DNA of 51,711 nt from JAICND01 sp035281425 (GTDB lineage Bacteria; Actinomycetota; Acidimicrobiia; Spongiisociales; ZC4RG35), in assembly GCA_035281425.1 (NCBI GenBank), contig DATEDX010000009.1:1-51711 (forward strand), given 5' to 3'. The notes under the pieces were generated by a model that ran no database searches, had not been told where the DNA came from, and worked only from the letters and a program-made list of their open reading frames with translations. A program made the translations under genes and the position numbers. Of the stretch, positions 1-6,994 are shown piece by piece. Each line of letters begins with the position of its first letter. Position 1 is the first letter of the stretch.

Positions 1-1146
1 GTCAACGTCGACCACATCGCTGTGGCCGATGTCCCGGCCGCCATCGCCGCCGAGATCCAGTCGGGTCAGCCCGAGCACGACCTCATGCAGTACATAGCCG
101 TCCTCAGCCAGCACGAACCGTCGGTGGTCGACATGGCCGACGTCGTTCAGGAGGCGGAGAATCGTTATGGGCCGATGCTGGACCTCACCCGCCGCTCGTC
201 CTTCAACCCCAACACTGGCAAGTACTACGCCTACGCTCCATCATGGGTCCCCGATCCCGGCGACTACCGCAAGTCACTCTGGGAAGGGGTCGGTTTCCCG
301 GACGGTCCTCGTACCTGGGATGACCTACTCCAAGGGGGAAGCGAGATTTTCGCCTCCCAGGGCGTGCAGCTCGGCCTCGGCATGTCGCAGGAGATCGACT
401 CCAACATGGCGCTACGGGCCCTCTTGTGGTCGTTTGGGGCTTCGATTCAGGATGAGAATGAGCAAGTCGTCCTCAACTCGGACGCCACTATCGCTGCAGT
501 CGAGTACATGAACGAACTGTTCGAAAGGGCGATGACGCCGGAGGTGTTCGCATGGAATGCCGCCTCCAACAATCAAGGCCTCAATGCCGGCGAACTGAGT
601 TACATCCTCAACTCGATATCGGCCTACCGGACGGCCCAGGACGAGGGCTTAGAGGTGGCGGACGACATCTACTTCTCGGCAGCGTTGGAGGGTCCCGCCA
701 CCGCCATCGTCGCTTCGCACGTGATGTACAACTGGATCGTCCCCGACAGCCCCGACGTCAACGTGGCCGCCGCCAAGGAATTCCTTCTTCACTACACGGA
801 GAACCTGGCGCCGGTGGCCTGGCACTCGAAGCTGTACGACTTCCCCGCCTTCCCTGAGCGGGTGCCGGAGTTGAACAACTGGCTCGACAATGATCCGTTC
901 GGTTCCCAACCGGCCAACAAACTGGCGGTACTCAAGGAAGCCACCGATTGGGCCACCAACATCGGCCATCCGGGTCCGGCTAATCCTGCGGTGGGCCAGA
1001 TATTCGGTGAGGCCATCATCCCGGTGATGTTCGCCGAGGCCGCCCAGGGCAACAAGACCCCGCAAGAGGCGGTGGCCGACGCCGAGGCCCAGATCAACGC
1101 CATCTTTGACGACTGGCGGGGCCGGGGTCTGGTAGGGAGCGGTTGA
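1..1146 (+). CDS. Sugar ABC transporter substrate-binding protein (5' partial)
   Basis: The reading frame is open from base 1 (V-N-V-D-H-I-A-V-A-D...), so the start and signal peptide lie left of the window and only about 381 C-terminal residues are seen. The protein resembles family-1 solute-binding proteins of the MalE/UgpB type: a YAYAPSWVPD segment, a WEGVGFPDGPRTWDDL segment typical of the hinge region, and a C-terminal HPGPANPAVGQIF stretch. It would capture a sugar or oligosaccharide outside the membrane. The ATPase and two permeases that follow on the same strand complete a CUT1-type importer, which supports the call; the substrate cannot be read from sequence. Confidence 0.85.
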   Translation, partial: VNVDHIAVADVPAAIAAEIQSGQPEHDLMQYIAVLSQHEPSVVDMADVVQEAENRYGPMLDLTRRSSFNPNTGKYYAYAPSWVPDPGDYRKSLWEGVGFPDGPRTWDDLLQGGSEIFASQGVQLGLGMSQEIDSNMALRALLWSFGASIQDENEQVVLNSDATIAAVEYMNELFERAMTPEVFAWNAASNNQGLNAGELSYILNSISAYRTAQDEGLEVADDIYFSAALEGPATAIVASHVMYNWIVPDSPDVNVAAAKEFLLHYTENLAPVAWHSKLYDFPAFPERVPELNNWLDNDPFGSQPANKLAVLKEATDWATNIGHPGPANPAVGQIFGEAIIPVMFAEAAQGNKTPQEAVADAEAQINAIFDDWRGRGLVGSG

Positions 1147-1170
1147 GGGCTTGCAGGCTCGGAGGGCTCA

Positions 1171-1207
1171 AGGGCAGTTGTCATGCCGATAGTGCGATAG
1201 CTGCCCT
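1171..1207 (+). promoter_or_regulatory. Intercistronic hairpin after the binding-protein gene
   Basis: AGGGCAG at 1171-1177 pairs with CTGCCCT at 1201-1207, extendable by wobble pairs. It sits between the binding-protein and ATPase genes, where such hairpins often raise the relative amount of binding-protein mRNA. Function is inferred. Confidence 0.4.
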
Positions 1208-1228
1208 GGCCCCAGTGCGGAGAAGGGC

Positions 1229-2263
1229 ATGGCGGTTGTAGAGGTTCGCGGACTCAAGAAGAAGTTCGGCGAGGTGGTAGCGGTCGACGGAGTCGATCTC
1301 CGCTCGGAAGAGGGCGAATTTCTGGTGCTGCTTGGCCCCTCCGGCTGTGGGAAGACGACGCTGCTACGGATGATCGCCGGCCTGGAGCAGCCAACCGAAG
1401 GTGAAGTCCTCCTCGGTGGGGAGGACGTCAGTCGTCTTCCGCCTCGGGCGAGACGCATCGCCATGGTCTTCCAGTCCTACGCCCTCTACCCGCACATGAC
1501 GGTTGCCAACAACATCGCCTTTCCCCTCAAGGCGCAGGGGATGGAGCCGTCGGAGAGAGTCGAGAAGGTTCGTTGGGCGGCGGAGCTCTTTGGTATCGAG
1601 CGGCTGCTGGGACGCCGTCCTCGCCAGCTATCGGGTGGTGAACGCCAGCGGGTGGCCCTGGCCCGAGCGTTGGTGCGGGAGCCGAGCGTCTTCCTCCTCG
1701 ACGAGCCTCTCTCCAACCTCGACGCCAAGCTGCGGGCGGCAGCTCGCGACGACTTGATGGAATTCCAAAGGCGGATCGGAATCACCACGATCTACGTCAC
1801 CCATGATCAGGTGGAGGCCATGGGAATGGGCGACCGCATTGCTGTCATGGATCAGGGCCGAGTGAGGCAACTGGGCACTCCCGAGCATGTGTACCACTAC
1901 CCCGAAGACACCTTTGTGGCTCGTTTTCTCGGTTCGCCCCCGATGAACCTGCTCCAGGAACGGGGGTTCCTGTTCGGGTTTCGACCCGAACAGTTCCTGC
2001 CCGAGGGGGTAGCTGGGAACGAAGACAGCCGGATTTCATTCAGGTTCCACGTCAACCGGATCGAGTATCTGGGATCAGAGCGGTATCTATACGGATTCAT
2101 CCGCGGTCACGAGGACACCAAGGTGATCGCAATGCTCCCCGCCACCGTCACTCTGCCCATCGCCATCGATCAGGACCACACCTTCTCAGTGGCAGCCGAC
2201 CAGATGCGCTACTTCGACGCCGGCAGCGAAGCGCGCATACCTCCTCAAGCTATATCGACATGA
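1229..2263 (+). CDS. Sugar ABC transporter ATP-binding protein (MalK/UgpC type)
   Basis: This 344-residue protein is the ATPase of a carbohydrate importer. It has Walker A GPSGCGKT at residues 36-43, a Q-loop (VFQSYALYPHM), signature LSGGERQR, Walker B with DEPLSNLDAKLR, and the H-loop VTHDQVEAM, followed by a C-terminal TOBE-like regulatory part starting near residue 235 (GSPPMNLL). The LDAKLR and YALYPHM signatures are typical of CUT1 sugar ATPases. The ATG is preceded by a GGAG ribosome site. The stop overlaps the next permease start by four bases, so translation is probably coupled. Confidence 0.92.
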   Translation: MAVVEVRGLKKKFGEVVAVDGVDLRSEEGEFLVLLGPSGCGKTTLLRMIAGLEQPTEGEVLLGGEDVSRLPPRARRIAMVFQSYALYPHMTVANNIAFPLKAQGMEPSERVEKVRWAAELFGIERLLGRRPRQLSGGERQRVALARALVREPSVFLLDEPLSNLDAKLRAAARDDLMEFQRRIGITTIYVTHDQVEAMGMGDRIAVMDQGRVRQLGTPEHVYHYPEDTFVARFLGSPPMNLLQERGFLFGFRPEQFLPEGVAGNEDSRISFRFHVNRIEYLGSERYLYGFIRGHEDTKVIAMLPATVTLPIAIDQDHTFSVAADQMRYFDAGSEARIPPQAIST

Positions 2264-3165
2264 CTGCCATCGTCGACAAGCGCCGCTACCTCAGCGACCA
2301 TCCGACTTTTCTCGCCGGTCTCTTCATGTCGCCCGCCGTCATCTACATAGTCGCCTTGGTGGGGTTCCCCTTCGTCCTGGCGGTCATCTACGCCTTCACC
2401 GACATCACCACCGGCAACCCTGCTCTCGACTTCGTCGGTCTCGACACCTTCAGGGCAGTCTGGGCGGATCCGGTATTTCGCCGAGCGTTGGGCAACACCT
2501 TCTGGTTCGCGGTTATCTCCAATCTGCTCGTGGTGGTGCTGGCCACCGGCTTGGCGGAGCTGTTGACCAAGAACTTCCGTGGCAAGTCGCTAGTGCGGTT
2601 CCTGGTATTGCTGCCCTGGGTGGCGCCTGTGTCGCTGGCAACCATCACCTGGTTGTGGACCCTCGACTCCATCTTCTCCCCCATCGACTGGCTGCTACGA
2701 CAGGTAGGCGTAATTACGGAGAATATGTACTGGCTGGGGCGGCCGGGACTGGCGATGGCGTCGGTGATAGCTGTCCAGACCTGGCGGATCGTGCCGCTGG
2801 CGGCGGTGATCGTCATGGCCGGGTTGATGGCGATACCCGAGGAGATCAACGATGCCGTTGCGGTCGACGGGGCCGGACCGTGGCGGCGGCTCTTCCAGGT
2901 CACCATCCCGTTGATGGCGCCGATCATTGCGGTGGCCGTCCTCTTCGGTGTCATCCTCACTATCTCCGACATGAGTGTCGTCTACGTGCTCACTAGAGGC
3001 GGGCCGACCCACACCACCCAGGTGCTGTCGACCTGGGCCTTCTTCAAGGGAATTGAAGGAGGGGCATTGGGTCAGGGAGCAGCGGTAGCCCTGTTCCTCC
3101 TGCCCGTCTTGATCGGTCTCAGCGCGGTGATCCTGCGTCTGGCCCGTCGGCGGGAGGTTCTCTAA
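2260..3165 (+). CDS. Sugar ABC transporter permease (MalF/UgpA type)
   Basis: This 301-residue membrane protein has about six hydrophobic segments, beginning near residues 17-45 (LFMSPAVIYIVALVGF). The EAA loop that contacts the ATPase is seen around residues 190-215 (EEINDAVAVDGAGPWRRLFQ). It overlaps the ATPase gene by four bases and the next permease by one base. Length and topology fit one half of a MalFG pore. Substrate unknown. Confidence 0.92.
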   Translation: MTAIVDKRRYLSDHPTFLAGLFMSPAVIYIVALVGFPFVLAVIYAFTDITTGNPALDFVGLDTFRAVWADPVFRRALGNTFWFAVISNLLVVVLATGLAELLTKNFRGKSLVRFLVLLPWVAPVSLATITWLWTLDSIFSPIDWLLRQVGVITENMYWLGRPGLAMASVIAVQTWRIVPLAAVIVMAGLMAIPEEINDAVAVDGAGPWRRLFQVTIPLMAPIIAVAVLFGVILTISDMSVVYVLTRGGPTHTTQVLSTWAFFKGIEGGALGQGAAVALFLLPVLIGLSAVILRLARRREVL

Positions 3166-4049
3166 TGGCAGTGGTGGAGACGCCGGTGGCGATGCTTCAG
3201 CGGCAGGCCGACCGCCGCCGCCGAATCGGCCGGTTCGCCACCTACGCCGCGGCTGTCGGGTATGCAGTGGTGGCGGTGTTCCCGTTCAGTTGGGCGCTGA
3301 TCAGCATGTTCAAACGCTCCAACGACCTCTACGTCAAAGACAACAACCCGTTTTGGTTCAACGAGGTTCCCACCTTCGAGCACATCGAGCTGTTGTTCGC
3401 CAACACCAATTACCTCACCTTTCTGCGCAATACGGTGCTCGTTGGGTTGGCGGTGACAGCCATCACCTTGTTGCTCGCATTGCCGGCGGCATACGCCCTG
3501 GCCCGTCTCCGACTGCGCTGGGGTGAGCGGATGGGGATCGCCATCTTCCTCGTCTATCTGATTCCCCCCACTCTCCTCTTCATTCCAATGACGAGGGTCA
3601 TCAACAACCTGGGGCTGCAGGAGTCGCTGTGGTCGCTCATCGTCGTCTATCCCACCATCACCATCCCCATCGCTGCCTGGCTGTTGATGGGGTACTTCAA
3701 AGGGATACCGATGGACATCGAAGAGCAAGCCATGGTGGACGGCTACAGCCGGTTGCAGGCGATTACCAGGGTGGTGCTGCCGCTCATGTTCCCCGGGATC
3801 GTGGCGGTGGTGGTCTTCGCCTTTACCCTGTCAGCCCATGAATTCATCTACGCCCTCGCCTTCAACAAGTCGTCGGCGGTGAAAACGATCGCCACCGGGG
3901 TGCCCACCGAGTTGGTACGCGGCGACGTTTTCTTTTGGCAGTCGCTACAGGCGGCCGTGGTCCTCATCGCTGTTCCCCTCGCCTTTGTCTTCAACAGTTT
4001 TCTCGACCGCTTTATCGCCGGCTTCACCATGGGGGCCGTTAAGGGATAA
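3165..4049 (+). CDS. Sugar ABC transporter permease (MalG/UgpE type)
   Basis: This 294-residue protein has about six membrane segments and the EAA motif around residues 185-210 (DIEEQAMVDGYSRLQAITRV). It is the second pore subunit of the importer encoded from base 1. The start ATG shares its A with the previous TAA stop (TAATG), a re-initiation arrangement. No amylase or glucosidase gene follows, so the sugar specificity stays open. Confidence 0.92.
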   Translation: MAVVETPVAMLQRQADRRRRIGRFATYAAAVGYAVVAVFPFSWALISMFKRSNDLYVKDNNPFWFNEVPTFEHIELLFANTNYLTFLRNTVLVGLAVTAITLLLALPAAYALARLRLRWGERMGIAIFLVYLIPPTLLFIPMTRVINNLGLQESLWSLIVVYPTITIPIAAWLLMGYFKGIPMDIEEQAMVDGYSRLQAITRVVLPLMFPGIVAVVVFAFTLSAHEFIYALAFNKSSAVKTIATGVPTELVRGDVFFWQSLQAAVVLIAVPLAFVFNSFLDRFIAGFTMGAVKG

Positions 4050-4352
4050 CTTAAGGCTGCCGGGCTCCCGCGAGCCGCCGCTGTCGCCGAGTAGAGGAAG
4101 CAGGGCTGCTGGTCTTGATGGCCGAGAAACGCGGACGGCGTCGAACCGTTTGGGGTCAAATGGAGCCTGAAAGCCGATGGTTCTGAATAGCTGTCAGGGC
4201 GTTCGCGCACAGCGAAGTTGTCCGAGCGATGCTGGAAGACATGAGTGGCATGAGCGATGCAGCCGTTGACGCCGAGGAGGGCGACAATGGAAGTCTGGCG
4301 TGCTCGTTTCGGCGACCGATCGGTCCTACGGGCGGTTGAAGAGCGGATTTCT
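4050..4352. other. 303-base gap without a recognised gene
   Basis: No convincing reading frame is present on either strand; short open frames lack a ribosome site or a recognisable protein. A small hairpin, GGCTC at 4063-4067 with GAGCC at 4072-4076, lies 14 bases after the permease stop and may act as a weak terminator. The right end carries the hairpin listed at 4335-4357. Confidence 0.6.
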
Positions 4353-4357
4353 TCAAC
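4335..4357 (-). terminator. Hairpin at the 3' end of the STAS gene
   Basis: GTTGAAGA at 4335-4342 pairs with TCTTCAAC at 4350-4357, with a 7-base loop. On the minus strand the STAS stop codon (4355-4353) lies inside this stem, so it probably forms the end of that transcript. No U-tract follows. Confidence 0.45.
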
Positions 4358-4742
4358 GGCTCTCGTCGTTTCTTGCCTCTGGTCGGCGCCAGAACCCAAT
4401 AGCGGCCTCGACCGTAGGGTAGGTGACGAAGTGACGTTCCAGGCCGAGCATATCGAGAAGGCGTTCTACTTGACTTGAGGGGACGATGCTCAATTTCGTC
4501 CCGTTTTGGTGGATCGTGGACTCGGCTTCAATCAACCCGTGGATGCCGGTGGAGTCGATGAAGGTGAGGCCACTTGCGTCTATTACAACCGCCGCCCGGT
4601 TTCGCTGGGCCAGCTCGATCGATCGTTCTCTAAATAAGGGGAGGGTGGACAAGTCGAGTTCACCGCGGAGTACGAGGATGGTCGCTTCGTCGTAGTCGTC
4701 GACCAGGACGGTAAAGCCTTCGTTGGCGCCAGAAGTATCCAT
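4353..4742 (-). CDS. STAS-domain anti-sigma factor antagonist
   Basis: This 129-residue protein is a single STAS domain of the SpoIIAA/RsbV type. The conserved phosphorylation loop is visible as DASGLTFIDSTG, with Ser64 the expected target of a serine kinase, and LRGELDLSTLP forms the first strand. Family knowledge: unphosphorylated antagonists bind the anti-sigma kinase and free a sigma factor. No kinase or phosphatase partner is next to it. It is transcribed divergently from the MerR-receiver/KaiC pair and shares a 160-base promoter region with it, hinting at a common signalling theme. A GGGGTG ribosome site lies 8 bases before the ATG. Confidence 0.88.
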   Translation of the reverse strand: MDTSGANEGFTVLVDDYDEATILVLRGELDLSTLPLFRERSIELAQRNRAAVVIDASGLTFIDSTGIHGLIEAESTIHQNGTKLSIVPSSQVERLLDMLGLERHFVTYPTVEAAIGFWRRPEARNDESR

Positions 4743-4890
4743 ATCATGTCACCCCGGAAGCTACACAGATTTGCTCTCGACCAGGAACGATACCTCCTCA
4801 GCTAGTTCGTCGTCAACCTGAAATCTCGACATTTTAGGTCCTTGTGCGCCGATTGTGTAAGTCATGGAGACGTATAACCTCTTCAGGGGC

Positions 4891-4896
4891 TATAAT
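4891..4896 (+). promoter_or_regulatory. -10 box of a leaderless promoter (MerR-receiver gene)
   Basis: A perfect TATAAT lies six bases before the GTG at 4903. With the usual 6-7 base distance from -10 to +1, transcription would begin at the start codon itself. No ribosome site is present, which fits leaderless initiation. Confidence 0.7.
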
Positions 4897-4902
4897 CGTT
4901 GA

Positions 4903-5553
4903 GTGTTCAGCTCAACCCCGGTGTACAGCATCGGTACGGTGGCCGAGATGCTCGATGTCCCGGTCGGTACTTTGCGAACTTGGGAAGACCGGTACGGGCT
5001 GGTCATCCCTGATCGGAGTTCGGGTGGCCATCGGCTGTACAGCCGCGAGCAGATCGAACAACTGCGCTACATCGTGGCGAAGGTCTCCGAGGGGATGCAA
5101 CCGGGCGATGCCCACCGACTCTTGGCAGATCAAATCGCCATGGGTGCTCCTCTTTCCGTCTCTGCTATCGATGCTCCTCGTCTCGCCATCTTGCTGGCGG
5201 AAAGGGATCCTCAGGCAGCCGACTTCACCGATTTCTTCCTCCGTACAGAAGGCTATGAAGTGGCTATCGCCTTGGAGGCGGATGAGGCGCAGGCCGCGTT
5301 TGAGCGGCAGAAACCGGACCTGGCCATTGTTGACCTGCTGATCTCAGCCGGCGGAGGACTTGCGCTATGTCGGTGGCTCAAAGAGGGCGGTCGCACGCGA
5401 GTGTTGGCCGTGTCCACCCTCGCAACCCGGGAGGTGGCCCTCGCCGCCGGGGCGGATGCGTTCATGCAGAAGCCGCTCGATCCTTTGGCGTTGGTGGCGA
5501 CGGTTCGTGATCTCCTGGGGAGGAGTGCCCTGACCAACCAATCCTGGCGATGA
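4903..5553 (+). CDS. MerR-type DNA-binding domain fused to a response-regulator receiver domain
   Basis: This 216-residue hybrid starts with a MerR winged-helix domain (residues 7-75: YSIGTVAEMLDVPVGTLRTW, then GGHRLYSREQIEQL). It continues into a receiver (REC) domain from about residue 93: acidic pair E100/D102, phospho-acceptor Asp144 in LAIVDLLIS, Ser171, and Lys190 in MQKPLD. MerR proteins usually carry a ligand or metal domain instead, and classical response regulators carry REC first. No histidine kinase is nearby. The stop overlaps the KaiC-like gene by four bases, so the two are almost certainly co-expressed. Start GTG chosen because of the -10 box six bases upstream. Confidence 0.85.
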   Translation: MFSSTPVYSIGTVAEMLDVPVGTLRTWEDRYGLVIPDRSSGGHRLYSREQIEQLRYIVAKVSEGMQPGDAHRLLADQIAMGAPLSVSAIDAPRLAILLAERDPQAADFTDFFLRTEGYEVAIALEADEAQAAFERQKPDLAIVDLLISAGGGLALCRWLKEGGRTRVLAVSTLATREVALAAGADAFMQKPLDPLALVATVRDLLGRSALTNQSWR

Positions 5554-6941
5554 GCATCCAACGCCTACGAAGCGGCAATCTCCAGCTCGATGAGATACTC
5601 CGAGGGGGGATGCCGTCCAATGGGATCGTGCTGCTCATGGGACCTCCCGGAGCCGGCAAGACAATTCTTGCTCAGCAGTATCTGTTCCACAACGCAGCCC
5701 CGCACCGGCCTGGCGTTTATTTATCCACGGTGTCTGAGCCGATGGAAAAGATCCTGCGCTATGGCCAGAGCCTGGACTTCTTCGAAGCCGAGAAAGTGGG
5801 AACGTCGGTCTTCTATGAGAGCCTGAGCGATGCTCTTATTGGTGACGGCTTGTCGGGAGTGTTCAATGCCATCGAGGATCTTCTGAAGCTGCGAAAGCCA
5901 AGCCTGCTCATCATCGACGGCTTTAAGGCCATCCATCACTACGACGGAGGGAGAGACCTTCGGACCTTCCTTCATCGGTTGGCCGGGATCCTGTCGGTAT
6001 TTCCGGTGACCACGTTTCTTCTCGGAGAGTACGAGAGCGACGACGTCGCGGGCTACCCGGAGTTCGGAGTGGTCGATGCGATCTTGTCACTGGACATGGA
6101 TCGAAGTGCTTTGAGAGAGAAACGGGTCCTACAGGTCGTCAAGCTTCGAGGAAGTGATTTCATGTCCGGCCACCACGCCTATCGCATTACAGGCGGAGGT
6201 CTGGACATCTTTCCGCGTCTGGCCGACCCAGTCGACTCCTCTTCGTACCACCGGGTTAGCGCCCGTGTCGACTCTGGTGTCGTCGGTTTGAACGAAATGC
6301 TGCAGGGCGGACTCTTCCAAGGCTCGTCGACCCTGGTCGCGGGGCCAACAGGTTCGGGGAAGACCCTGCTCGGCTTGCACTTCATCCTTGCCGGGCTTTC
6401 AAACGGCGAACTAGGCGTCTTTGCTTCCTTCAATGAAGATCCAGCACAACTAGAACGGATGAGCCACGGGTTCGGGTGGGTTCTTGATCGCGATGTGGTC
6501 ATGCACCGCGTGCCGGTTGACCTTCACATCGACGAATGGGTCTACGAGTTGCTCAATGCTGTGGAACGTCAGGGCATCAGCCGGGTCGTGATTGATGGCA
6601 TCAGCGAGCTACACCTCGCTTCCGGTGATCAGATCCGCTTCCGCGAGTACATGTACTCGATGCTTCACAGGCTTTCCAGAGCTGGCAACACGGTGGTTAT
6701 GACCGAAGAAACCCCAAACGGAACCAATCTCCAGTCCGCTGGACGGAATGTTGCGATTTCGGACGTCGCTGACAACCTCATACTCCTCGACTATGAGTCG
6801 ATTAGTCCGATCGTCGCACGATCGATAGCGGTCCTCAAGACCCGGGCCACCGCACACGACCAGACCGTGCGTTCCTACACGATTGACGAAAGAGGGCTGA
6901 CGATCGGGGAGGCTTTGTCAGGGCCTTCAGTGCGTTCTTAG
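5550..6941 (+). CDS. KaiC-like double-domain RecA-fold ATPase
   Basis: This 463-residue protein contains two KaiC/RecA-type ATPase domains: Walker A GPPGAGKT at residues 31-38 with LLIIDGFKA as Walker B, and GPTGSGKT at 265-272 with VVIDGISEL. Clock KaiC carries paired catalytic glutamates (EE); here the corresponding places read STVSEP and SFNEDP, one Glu each. By eye, the KaiC phospho-site pair Ser431-Thr432 aligns with Ser404-Asp405. No kaiA or kaiB is nearby, so a clock role is unlikely to be complete; such proteins are thought to act in signalling. It is coupled to the MerR-receiver gene, and its TAG stop is buried in the left arm of a long hairpin. Confidence 0.85.
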   Translation: MSIQRLRSGNLQLDEILRGGMPSNGIVLLMGPPGAGKTILAQQYLFHNAAPHRPGVYLSTVSEPMEKILRYGQSLDFFEAEKVGTSVFYESLSDALIGDGLSGVFNAIEDLLKLRKPSLLIIDGFKAIHHYDGGRDLRTFLHRLAGILSVFPVTTFLLGEYESDDVAGYPEFGVVDAILSLDMDRSALREKRVLQVVKLRGSDFMSGHHAYRITGGGLDIFPRLADPVDSSSYHRVSARVDSGVVGLNEMLQGGLFQGSSTLVAGPTGSGKTLLGLHFILAGLSNGELGVFASFNEDPAQLERMSHGFGWVLDRDVVMHRVPVDLHIDEWVYELLNAVERQGISRVVIDGISELHLASGDQIRFREYMYSMLHRLSRAGNTVVMTEETPNGTNLQSAGRNVAISDVADNLILLDYESISPIVARSIAVLKTRATAHDQTVRSYTIDERGLTIGEALSGPSVRS

Positions 6942-6986
6942 GACCCAGAGGGTGCGGAAAACGACCCCTTTGGGTCCTAAGAACGC
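6932..6986. terminator. Long bidirectional hairpin between convergent genes
   Basis: GCGTTCTTAGGACCCA at 6932-6947 is perfectly complementary to TGGGTCCTAAGAACGC at 6971-6986, with further inner pairing of GGGT and ACCC. It contains the stop codon of the KaiC-like gene (6939-6941) and lies 8 bases from the end of the convergent fusion gene, so it can end both transcripts. No U-tract is present. Confidence 0.7.
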
Positions 6987-6994
6987 GGTTGGGG

